Assembly (NCBI GenBank): GCA_017521605.1
Contig: JAFXCD010000022.1
Span: 1-63,007 of the forward strand
Origin: Lachnospiraceae bacterium
GTDB taxonomy: Bacteria > Bacillota > Clostridia > Lachnospirales > Lachnospiraceae
DNA: 63,007 bases
Direction of reading: 5' to 3'
Made by a program: the position numbers and the translations under genes. Below, piece by piece: positions 28,643-36,308 of the stretch. Each line of letters opens with the position of its first letter. The stretch's first letter is position 1. The notes beneath the pieces are model-generated. The model did not search any database, was not told where the DNA came from, and worked only from the letters and a program-made list of their open reading frames with translations.

Positions 28643-31186
28643 TACGAAGAATTTCACTTCGCCTTCATAGATGCTGTCCATATCATCCTGTGGTATACAC
28701 TCTCTGTAATCATAGTAGCGATCCAGGATTTCCTCGTAAGTGGTTTCCTCATAATCTGCTTCTTTATTATCAAATATATATCTGTATTTCAGATTTCCTG
28801 AGCCATCCTTAAGGAACAGCTCCAGCTGGCGGATACCACTATTTCTGGACAGGTGTCCATAGGTCTGTGTTCTGTCCAAACTGTATATCAGCTTTTTTTC
28901 CTCTCCTTCATGGGTTAAACCACTGACGGAATAAGGTATGGATGCCATCTGATAGTATAGATGGACATCGGTAAAGCCCATCTTTCTGGCATTTACATAC
29001 TGAATGGCACCTCTTACGCAAGTCAGTTTTAACTCCGTAAAGTCCTTTTTCTCCTTAGATTGTTGCTTAAACTCGATACTTTTACCGGGCACAAACTCTT
29101 TTAATGCCTCTCGGAAGATATCGATTCGACAGGACTGACCTGTCAGCTTAATAATAGAATAATCATCTAATTCTCTGCTCTGATAAAAACTATTCAGAAA
29201 TTTATTTACAATTTCATAAATATCTGCTTTTAACAACAGCTCAATCTCTTTAATATTGAAAATAACTTCCGGGAAAGAATGCTTATAAACCAGTCTTCCG
29301 TCTTCCCGAATCACAAGATTCCAACGTTCAATCTGGGTTACCTTTAAATCATCATCTTCCTTGTCGTAATTATTCTGAAAACTGTTACGGATAATACCCT
29401 CGCGCATATAGAACTGTTTCTTCATGCGGTCAGCAATATCAAACAGGAAGTAGAAATTATTCTTTACCATGAAATATTCATCTCTGGTACGGTTTTCATA
29501 GTTTTTAAACTTAGTAGGGATGATATTTTCTGCTTCATCATATGCCTTATCCAGATATTCATATACTGACGCCTTTCCAAACTCATCCACATAGCGGAAA
29601 ATATCCTCTGAAGCCACTTGAATAATATCATCAATATGCACGGACTTACCCTGTGTATAAAATGCCGCAAACATAATCTTGATATACTGCATAATACGAT
29701 ATGTAATATTATTTCCCCCAAAATTGGTATCACCGTTTTCATAGGTGGTCTCAATATCTACCCGATAGGATATGCTGTCATTCTCAATGACGAAATTACA
29801 GGAAGATAAATCGGTAGTACCACCACCACAGTCTATGATAAGTGCCGAGATTTTCTCTCCATCATAATATTTTTTCTTTTCTATCAGGCTATGAATCGTA
29901 TTATAAATAACCGCTGTTCCTTCATCCAGCATATGCTTTGTATCAATTTCATACTCCGGCAATAACTCTTTAAACATCTGATTATACTGACGTTTCATCT
30001 TCACCGGACTGGTAAGGTGCAGGTGCTTAAACTTACACTTAAATCTCTGCTCTGCACAATGGATTACATAGAGCAAATACTCTCTGACAATCTCACCACG
30101 CTTTACAAAAGCGGTATTACCGGCCTTGTCATTAATCTCCTGTCTGGTTTCATAGCTGTTTACCCAACGTTTAATCTCATAAAAGATACTGAAGGATTCA
30201 TCATAATATTTTATCTCTGCATCCTTTTTAGCAGCATATCCAAAATGGTAGATGATATTATTGGCATCACTACAATCCACTACTGAAACCACTGTGGGCA
30301 ACATAGGAACCCACTTCTTAATCTTTTTGGTATAATCCATGAATCGGACTTCATTTATGGCATCCAGCTTCACGCCACCATTCAACAGGTCATTGCTGTC
30401 ATGCTGGTTGATATAGCCATAGTCCAGATAGGTTCCTGCTGTAGTATTGGAGGTACCAAAATCAATGGATAGAATGGCTTCTGTCTCCTCAGCCTCTCTT
30501 ATCTCCAAATCCACCAGGGGAATCTTGTAATAATTGATGGCCGCACAGGGCTTCTGCTCTTTTGCATAATATGCGTTATATAAATAATCCGATTCTCGCT
30601 TTTCAAAAAACAGTAAATAATAAAACTTTTTATCGCTTAATTTGATAGGCTGTCTGCCATCTCTTTCCAAAAAGAAATGCTCTTCCTCTTCTCCGTCACT
30701 TACCAGGTTCAGAATACTGCAAATCTCTCCATTTTCCCCTACCAGCAAAACATTAGACTCCACAATGTGATTAATAACCGTCTTACTGATATCGTTCTTT
30801 TTGCTTCGGTCAATTCCTACCTGATATCTGTCATACAGGGTCAGATCCAATCCTTCATACATGATGATTCTGGCCGGATTATGTATGGTTCCCTCATCCC
30901 TAAGCTGGGATCCCAGCTTTCTGGTCAATATAGACTGTAAGCGCTCCCATCCGCCTTCCTTTACTTCTCGGATTAAAAGCGCTTCTTTCTCTCCACGATA
31001 TCTCAAAATAGTCTCAATCAGCTCATAACGATTAAGGGGATCGGTAATCCCCTTAATAATCATCTCTTTACTGCAAATATCTCTGAGCTGATATGTTGTC
31101 ATCTCCTCCAGATCACGCTTCTGGTAGGTATGAGTAGTTGATTTTTGTGGCGTGTTGCCTAAATTTAATGTATATGATTTTGCCAT
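28505..31186 (-). CDS. Hsp70/actin-like ATPase with N-terminal SAP-like segment
   Basis: 893 residues, larger than DnaK (about 610-640) and organised differently. Residues 28-65 (MTTYQLRDICSKEMI ... NRYELIETILRYRG) resemble a SAP motif. The actin-like ATPase core follows: phosphate-1 LSIDFGTSNTTAGTYLDYG at about 243-261, phosphate-2 ALIIDCGGGTTDLSSCNFVI at about 445-465, and an adenosine-type IIKLTGQSCRIDIFREAL near 705. The usual EEVD/SBD peptide-binding arrangement is not evident. The last 150 residues are a beta-rich domain with FVFAAKDQWGFFLVPVTRR. It is encoded between the degenerate PP2C gene and the first spike cassette, and a J-domain protein lies in the same operon. It may remodel sheath or spike parts; this is inference. 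Confidence 0.75.
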   Translation of the reverse strand: MAKSYTLNLGNTPQKSTTHTYQKRDLEEMTTYQLRDICSKEMIIKGITDPLNRYELIETILRYRGEKEALLIREVKEGGWERLQSILTRKLGSQLRDEGTIHNPARIIMYEGLDLTLYDRYQVGIDRSKKNDISKTVINHIVESNVLLVGENGEICSILNLVSDGEEEEHFFLERDGRQPIKLSDKKFYYLLFFEKRESDYLYNAYYAKEQKPCAAINYYKIPLVDLEIREAEETEAILSIDFGTSNTTAGTYLDYGYINQHDSNDLLNGGVKLDAINEVRFMDYTKKIKKWVPMLPTVVSVVDCSDANNIIYHFGYAAKKDAEIKYYDESFSIFYEIKRWVNSYETRQEINDKAGNTAFVKRGEIVREYLLYVIHCAEQRFKCKFKHLHLTSPVKMKRQYNQMFKELLPEYEIDTKHMLDEGTAVIYNTIHSLIEKKKYYDGEKISALIIDCGGGTTDLSSCNFVIENDSISYRVDIETTYENGDTNFGGNNITYRIMQYIKIMFAAFYTQGKSVHIDDIIQVASEDIFRYVDEFGKASVYEYLDKAYDEAENIIPTKFKNYENRTRDEYFMVKNNFYFLFDIADRMKKQFYMREGIIRNSFQNNYDKEDDDLKVTQIERWNLVIREDGRLVYKHSFPEVIFNIKEIELLLKADIYEIVNKFLNSFYQSRELDDYSIIKLTGQSCRIDIFREALKEFVPGKSIEFKQQSKEKKDFTELKLTCVRGAIQYVNARKMGFTDVHLYYQMASIPYSVSGLTHEGEEKKLIYSLDRTQTYGHLSRNSGIRQLELFLKDGSGNLKYRYIFDNKEADYEETTYEEILDRYYDYRECIPQDDMDSIYEGEVKFFVFAAKDQWGFFLVPVTRRNSILCIGREAFYAFENDAWEMDFFDGSK

Positions 31187-31210
31187 AATAACCCCGATTT
31201 CTTTTGTCTA

Positions 31211-33139
31211 TTACTGTGGTTGCGGTTGCGGTTGTGGTTGCGTAGCCAGTTTGATAAGAATATTACTCATTTTCTTTGCCATCTCCTTATTACCGACTTC
31301 CTCAAATGCCTTTTGAGCCTTTTCCAGATATAATTTTGCTTTGGGCATGTCGCCGTCGGCTATTGCTTCCATAGCTGAAATCACGTTGTCCATTGCATCT
31401 TCTTTCTGTTCACTTGCTTCCTGATCGATTTGTCCGATTTTACCAATCATTTCATTTACTTTTTCCTGATTACCTGCTTGCTGATACATATCAAGTGCCA
31501 GTTTGTAATTCACTGTAGCTTCTGTAGTATTGCCATTGGCTTTCGCCTGATCACCAAGGTCTTCATAAATCTTTGCTTGAACCTCAATTTCCATATCACC
31601 TATTATTATATCTATGTCTTTTATCTTTTTTTCAACATCAGCAACTCTTTCACTGGCACTGGCATCACCATTTTTGACAGCTTTTTCATATTCACTTCTC
31701 GCCAATTCATATTGTTTCTTTGCCGGAATATAGTCGCCTTGTACACGCATACTATTAGCACTCTCTTCCAGCTTTTTGCCTTCTTGTACAGCAATACCGG
31801 CATTCGCTTTATTCTTCCATGAATTTGCATTATCTCGGTTTGCAGTATCATCTATTTCATTCATGATTTCGCTGGCTTCTATAAATTCTTTTATTGCTCC
31901 TTCATAGTCCAGATTTTCATATTTTGCAGCACCTTCCTGCATACTGGTAGCATATGATAAATATGCTTCTATACCGGACTTATATGCACCTATCTCTTCC
32001 TGATAATCCTTTTCCAATTCCTCCATAATACCCACTGCTGTCTGGAACAATCCCGCTGCTTTTTTATATTCCTTTTCCTGTAGTGCCTGCATTCCGCGAT
32101 TAAGATTATCTGTCAGCTTTTCATAGGTTTCAACGCATAAAACCTTAGTATAGTTTTTGGATTTCTTTCTGGCCTTTACATTTTCTGTGGTTCTGTAAGC
32201 TTCATTCATCTGTTCATCTGCAGAAGCATAATTATTCTCCTGCAAATATTCAATACCTCTGGTTTTATATTTTTCCATTTTCTCTACATTGGTTTTATTC
32301 TTCTGAACCCGGCTTATAGTCAGGGTTAATACCAATGTCAGCACTACTATCAGCAGAGAAACAATTATTTTAATCCACTTTTTATACTTACCTGCTTTGG
32401 GATTCTTGTATATTTTATTCACGAAAACAGTAGCTATGGTATAGTTCTCTATTACATCCATTCGCTGGCTTAAGATTACATCTTCCAAGCCGGTACATAC
32501 ATCCTCTGCTTTGGACACGCCATCAATGGCATCAATAATTTCTGCTTCACCTACATTTTCCCATACACCACGGGTCATAAGCAGCAAAATATCTCCATCC
32601 TCCAAAACCTTCTTACCGGAAATAACCGGGCTGAATCTTCCCGGTTGTCCCAAGTAGGTATAGAGGTTATTTCTTTCTTCATGATATGCCAGCTGATCAA
32701 TAGGAATCTCTTCGTCATCCACCATTTTCTGTGTCAGGGAGGTGTCTTTGGTTGCCATCCTGATACTACCATTCTTCAACCAATATAAACGGCAATTACC
32801 GGCATGAGCCCACATGGCTTTCTTATAGTCCGTCAGCAAAATAGCCATACTTACTTCCAGACGGATTTCTTCAGCTTCATCCAAAAGAGTCTGATGAGCT
32901 GCCTTCATGTACTGCTTCAGTTTCCCTGCAGACATTCCCGGATTTTCTGAAAATTTGGTAATCACGGTTGTGATGGCAAGCTTTGCACTTTCCTTCTTTT
33001 CATCTATGTCGATACCATCTGCAATTACATAACATGCATAGTCTTTCAGCTCCACGAAAGCAAAATAATCTGAATTTACCAGATAGCTTCCTGCTTCTGA
33101 AATAAACTTGGTAATAAAACTGGCATTATCCTTACGCAT
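31211..33139 (-). CDS. Degenerate PP2C (pseudophosphatase) with TM helix and TPR-like C-terminus
   Basis: 642 residues. Residues 1-240 have a PP2C fold pattern, and the ADG aspartate (Asp41) is kept, but other key positions are altered: the DGxGG element reads ADGIDID, the GDSR element reads AGNCRLYW (114-119), the SDG element reads MTRGVW (188-193), and the final DN reads VIENYT (229-234). Metal-binding aspartates of the last two motifs are missing, so catalysis is doubtful. A TM helix spans about 257-277. Residues 290-620 are helical repeats of TPR type (EGAAKYENLDYEGAIKEFIE, QGDYIPAKKQYELARSEYEK, LEKAQKAFEEVGNKEMAKKM). The protein ends in a QPQPQPQPQ tail. It probably senses or binds phospho-states and scaffolds the machine at the membrane. 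Confidence 0.8.
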   Translation of the reverse strand: MRKDNASFITKFISEAGSYLVNSDYFAFVELKDYACYVIADGIDIDEKKESAKLAITTVITKFSENPGMSAGKLKQYMKAAHQTLLDEAEEIRLEVSMAILLTDYKKAMWAHAGNCRLYWLKNGSIRMATKDTSLTQKMVDDEEIPIDQLAYHEERNNLYTYLGQPGRFSPVISGKKVLEDGDILLLMTRGVWENVGEAEIIDAIDGVSKAEDVCTGLEDVILSQRMDVIENYTIATVFVNKIYKNPKAGKYKKWIKIIVSLLIVVLTLVLTLTISRVQKNKTNVEKMEKYKTRGIEYLQENNYASADEQMNEAYRTTENVKARKKSKNYTKVLCVETYEKLTDNLNRGMQALQEKEYKKAAGLFQTAVGIMEELEKDYQEEIGAYKSGIEAYLSYATSMQEGAAKYENLDYEGAIKEFIEASEIMNEIDDTANRDNANSWKNKANAGIAVQEGKKLEESANSMRVQGDYIPAKKQYELARSEYEKAVKNGDASASERVADVEKKIKDIDIIIGDMEIEVQAKIYEDLGDQAKANGNTTEATVNYKLALDMYQQAGNQEKVNEMIGKIGQIDQEASEQKEDAMDNVISAMEAIADGDMPKAKLYLEKAQKAFEEVGNKEMAKKMSNILIKLATQPQPQPQPQ

Positions 33140-33154
33140 TACTACAATTCCTCT

Positions 33155-34018
33155 TTACTTGATTGTAAGAATTACAATCGTTGCATTATCTTTATTTTTC
33201 TTCTTATATGCATTTATTTGTGCAATAATAGTATCTGCAGTCTTCTGGGGGTGAGTCTTTTTAGACAATAGCTTCTCCAGTCCTATTTGTCCCAACACCT
33301 CTACACCATCAGAATAAATGAGTACCTTATCACCCTTTTTCAGGAATATGGGACGATCTGACTCATCTGCCTTCTTAAAACCATCATATCCCAGATAGTT
33401 CACTAATCTGGTATCCGTATTATTGCTTAATGCTTCCTCTCGAGCTATGGCACCTGCATGATACTGGTCTTCCATAAAGTTCTTCACATTTTCTTTGCGG
33501 TTGACCATAATCAGTCTGCCACCTCTGAACACAGCAATATTACTGTCTCCTACCGAGGTCCAAAACAATTTATCATCCTTTAGCACCACAGCAACAAGGG
33601 TAGTTCCACCCTTGGTATCGCCAAACTCATCACGAATGCGTTCATTGGAAAGCATGGCTGATTTCTGAAAATAGTAGGTCAGATTATCCGTCACATCTCT
33701 CTTTTCAAACTCATCCATAAAAGTTTCTGCTGTAATACTGCTGGCTAATTTACCATTTATGTATCCACCGATACCATCTGCCACCAATGCCATGAGACCG
33801 TACTCTCTTATACTGACTGCAAACGAGTCATCCTGTTTTTCTCTGGTACCAATCGTTTGTGCATTACCCACATCTACATGAAGGCTATGGCCGATAGAAT
33901 ATCCCCTGTTATCCCGAAGAAGGCGTATGAGAATACAGGTAATCAGCACGATAACAATGATACCCCCGGCAATTCCCAATGCTATCAACACTTTGCTATC
34001 TGTAATCACTTCCTGCAT
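33155..34018 (-). CDS. Membrane-anchored PP2C-type Ser/Thr phosphatase
   Basis: 287 residues. A TM helix lies at about 10-31 (IALGIAGGIIVIVLITCILI). The PP2C domain keeps the expected motifs: REKQDDSFAVS near 60, LMALVADGIGGYINGKLAS, TSVGDSNIAVFRGGRL, KVLIYSDGVEVLG and the final KKNKDNATIVILTIK, so it is probably active on phosphothreonine. Its start overlaps the stop of the preceding FHA gene by one base (TAATG), implying coupled translation. With the kinase and FHA proteins of the operon it forms a threonine-phosphorylation switch like that of PpkA/PppA/Fha in some T6SSs. Confidence 0.88.
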   Translation of the reverse strand: MQEVITDSKVLIALGIAGGIIVIVLITCILIRLLRDNRGYSIGHSLHVDVGNAQTIGTREKQDDSFAVSIREYGLMALVADGIGGYINGKLASSITAETFMDEFEKRDVTDNLTYYFQKSAMLSNERIRDEFGDTKGGTTLVAVVLKDDKLFWTSVGDSNIAVFRGGRLIMVNRKENVKNFMEDQYHAGAIAREEALSNNTDTRLVNYLGYDGFKKADESDRPIFLKKGDKVLIYSDGVEVLGQIGLEKLLSKKTHPQKTADTIIAQINAYKKKNKDNATIVILTIK

Positions 34019-34563
34019 TAGTATTCTCCCATCTCATCACTTTCTGCGCCATCATTGCTCCACTCAAAATGTTCACCACATAATGGTATAAAGATAAATT
34101 TACTTTGTCCTATCTCAATCACCGAAAATGCACGTAGCTCAACAGGTGTATAAACCGCCTCTCCGTTATGATATGCCAGTCCGGATGAATCTCCGGGGAG
34201 CAAATAGGAAGAACGATTCTTGCCATCATAAATGATAGCTGCATGGTTGATTCTTGATATGGCATTATCTCCCAGAATCTGGATATGCATGTTGTCTGCC
34301 CTACCAATGAAGTTTTTACCCGCATGAATCTTATAATCTTTTCCATACTGAGCACCCTCTATACATACAAGCCATCCTGTAACCGGCTCTACATTTTCAG
34401 CCGCACCGGAAATGGGCATTGTTTTGTCCGGGTCATCCACCATCATTCTGCGGTTGTTTGAATATCTATTTACACTCTCCAGCTCTGTGTTACAATATGG
34501 ACAGGTATCTCCATATTTTCTAGCACTATACATATGTCCGTTTTTACAGCGATTAAGTCCCAT
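34018..34563 (-). CDS. FHA-domain protein with N-terminal zinc ribbon
   Basis: 181 residues. Residues 1-27 hold a zinc ribbon-like segment (CKNGHMYSARKYGDTCPYCN). Residues about 45-53 are DPDKTMPIS, a Thr in an acidic stretch that could be a phosphorylation site. The FHA domain spans about 65-165: YKIHAGKNFIGRADNMHIQI, the core ISRINHAAIIYD (R...S..H pattern in variant form) and a Gly-Gly-like SSYLLPGDSSG segment. FHA domains bind phosphothreonine. It lies between the TM-FHA gene and the active PP2C. Confidence 0.82.
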   Translation of the reverse strand: MGLNRCKNGHMYSARKYGDTCPYCNTELESVNRYSNNRRMMVDDPDKTMPISGAAENVEPVTGWLVCIEGAQYGKDYKIHAGKNFIGRADNMHIQILGDNAISRINHAAIIYDGKNRSSYLLPGDSSGLAYHNGEAVYTPVELRAFSVIEIGQSKFIFIPLCGEHFEWSNDGAESDEMGEY

Positions 34564-34573
34564 ATTTTTCTCC

Positions 34574-35305
34574 TTACTGAATCTGCAGCATTGTGCTTGC
34601 TATATAAATAATATCTCCTGCCTCAACCTCTATAGCACCTACAAGCTTAACATCCATAATTGAATTCTGTGTCAATTTCTTTACTCTTGTTCCGTTTTTG
34701 GAATCTATATCATCTACATACCAGCCCTTTTCTGTATAGTTAAGCACTGCATGTTGCTTCGATATCATCTGTGCTACTGCTGAACCGGACAAATCAATAT
34801 CCACTTCTTCCCCATCAGCACTCTTGCCTATAATTAGTGAAGTCTTTCTTTCCAGACTCCACTCCATAAGTGTTTGTCCTTCTTCATTGATAAGTACTAT
34901 TTTCTTTGCACCTGTCTTGTTACGTTCGTGCTGCTCTTTCTTTGTTGCACTCATAGGACGTCTATCTAAAGGATTGCTTTGAATTTGTGCCTGTTGTGCC
35001 TGATTTGAACTAGCAAGTCGTGCACTATCTCTTACCAAATTCTCCGGCAAAGGCATATTTCTGCTGATTCGAGCACTACTTTCCACATTACTAATCCTGC
35101 CGGTTCCCTTATTTTCTTTTTTATTACCCATAATAATAAACATTGCTGCTATCAGCGCAGCAATTAATACAATACCCAATACACAAAGTACTTTTATCAA
35201 AGTAGTTATAGTTGAATTAATAATAGCACCTGCTATTATTCCCAAAGCGATATACAAAATCGCTTTAATGATTTCCATTGCTATTTTATTTGTTGATTGC
35301 TTCAC
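34574..35305 (-). CDS. Membrane-anchored FHA-domain protein
   Basis: 243 residues, GTG start. Two TM helices lie at about 9-33 and 36-58 (IKAILYIALGIIAGAIINS, KVLCVLGIVLIAALIAAMFI). A Ser/Arg/Gln-rich linker follows. The FHA domain at about 145-243 has SLIIGKSADGEEVDIDLSG, MISKQHAVLNYTEKGWYVDD and IDSKNGTRVKKL, the GR/K-S, SxxH and NG elements of a canonical FHA. A cytoplasmic FHA on a membrane anchor can recruit phosphorylated parts to the cell membrane. It follows the tube genes and a strong intercistronic hairpin. Confidence 0.85.
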   Translation of the reverse strand: MKQSTNKIAMEIIKAILYIALGIIAGAIINSTITTLIKVLCVLGIVLIAALIAAMFIIMGNKKENKGTGRISNVESSARISRNMPLPENLVRDSARLASSNQAQQAQIQSNPLDRRPMSATKKEQHERNKTGAKKIVLINEEGQTLMEWSLERKTSLIIGKSADGEEVDIDLSGSAVAQMISKQHAVLNYTEKGWYVDDIDSKNGTRVKKLTQNSIMDVKLVGAIEVEAGDIIYIASTMLQIQ

Positions 35306-35334
35306 GATTATTCTCTCTTTTCTTTTCAGATATA

Positions 35335-35364
35335 TCAGTCAATGGGCCTAAGCCCACTGACTGA
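35335..35364 (-). other. Intercistronic hairpin after the tube genes
   Basis: A 13-bp stem (TCAGTCAGTGGGC on the minus strand, one G-U pair) with a 4-nt loop lies between the second Hcp-like gene and the TM-FHA gene. No U run follows. It likely stabilises the 3' end of the tube-gene message or attenuates reading into the signalling genes. Confidence 0.7.
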
Positions 35365-35387
35365 ATACTGAATTACTTTAGTTTTGA

Positions 35388-35804
35388 TTAGTTAGCGTAT
35401 CCACCGGTAATAGCGGTAGTGCCAATCTTATCCTTCTTCTGCTTAACAACTAATTCAAAGGTTCCTACGCCTTCGGTATCGCCATAGTTCTCCTTGTAGT
35501 CTACTACGAAAGCATTAGGTAATGTGTATTCACGAACTACCTGACCTGCAGCAGTTACCATTACAGTTACGTTCTTATAGCAGTCTGCCTTTTCAGCAGG
35601 TACCATAGACCATAATGCAAGATCTACAGTAGCTTCAGTACTGTTGTCTAACATGGTAAGAATCTTACCGGTCACTTTCATTGTAACGCCAACATCAGTT
35701 GTTTTAGCGTTAGAATCCTTGGGTGTATCTACACTGAAATCTACAGTCTGAACTGTTTCAACGCCCAAATTGATTGAATCACCAACTTTTAAAATAAATC
35801 CCAT
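35388..35804 (-). CDS. Hcp-like tube protein, second copy
   Basis: 138 residues, very strong AAAGGAGGAG site. It is mostly beta strands, the size of small Hcp/TssD tube proteins. The C-terminal NAFVVDYKENYGDTEGVGTF followed by ELVVKQKKDK matches the Hcp pattern in which a YK-E segment and an alternating final strand build the ring. It is about half identical to the neighbouring 140-residue copy (shared INLGVET/INLGIETV, FSVDTPKDSNAK/FNTDTPNDSNAR, YKENYGD/YKETFGD). Hcp rings stack to form the inner tube and can carry cargo. Two tandem copies could form mixed or alternating rings. Confidence 0.75.
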   Translation of the reverse strand: MGFILKVGDSINLGVETVQTVDFSVDTPKDSNAKTTDVGVTMKVTGKILTMLDNSTEATVDLALWSMVPAEKADCYKNVTVMVTAAGQVVREYTLPNAFVVDYKENYGDTEGVGTFELVVKQKKDKIGTTAITGGYAN

Positions 35805-35827
35805 TGTTATCTCCTCCTTTTATAGTC

Positions 35828-36250
35828 TTAGTACGCAAATCCGCCCTGGTATTCTACGTTAGCGTTCATGTCTTTTTTCTGCTTAACTACTAACTCGAAT
35901 GTACCTACACCGGATTCATCGCCAAATGTTTCCTTATAAGCTACAACATATGCTGTATCCATAATAATCTGGCGTACAACCATTCCGCTGGAAATAACAT
36001 CAACGCTTACCTTGCCATAGCACTGAGCGTCTTCAGCAGGTACAAGTGCCCATGTAGGCAGCTTTACAGTATCATCTGCAACACCTGCGATATTTGCGCG
36101 GATCTTTCCAGTAATGGTAAGAGTCATTCCTAAATCTGTGGAACGTGCATTACTGTCGTTAGGGGTATCAGTATTAAACTTTACTTCTGTTACTGTTTCA
36201 ATCCCCAGGTTAATTGTTTCTTTTGCTTCGATAGTTACTTTAAAACCCAT
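35828..36250 (-). CDS. Hcp-like tube protein, first copy
   Basis: 140 residues, AGGAGG 6-7 nt before ATG. It has the same architecture as the following paralogue: TINLGIETVTEVKFNTDTPN, central LPTWALVPAEDAQCYGKVSV, and AYVVAYKETFGDESGVGTF then ELVVKQKKD. The position right after the large sheath-like gene is the place tube genes take in phage tails and T6SS clusters. Strong ribosome sites and flanking hairpins fit a need for high expression. Assignment rests on pattern and context, not on a structure search. Confidence 0.75.
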   Translation of the reverse strand: MGFKVTIEAKETINLGIETVTEVKFNTDTPNDSNARSTDLGMTLTITGKIRANIAGVADDTVKLPTWALVPAEDAQCYGKVSVDVISSGMVVRQIIMDTAYVVAYKETFGDESGVGTFELVVKQKKDMNANVEYQGGFAY

Positions 36251-36280
36251 CTTCTTCCTCCTATATGTTTTTTATTTGAT

Positions 36281-36302
36281 AAATGAAAGTTGACTTTCAT
36301 TT
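36281..36302 (-). other. Intercistronic hairpin between sheath and tube genes
   Basis: A perfect 10-bp stem (AAATGAAAGT and its complement) around a 2-nt centre lies between the sheath-like stop and the ribosome site of the first Hcp-like gene. It may be a processing or stability element that lets tube message outnumber sheath message. Confidence 0.5.
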
Positions 36303-36308
36303 GATCAC

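Noticed and set aside
31214-31245. TTGCGG tandem repeats as a regulatory repeat
   Set aside because: They simply encode the Gln-Pro tail of the degenerate PP2C-TPR protein.
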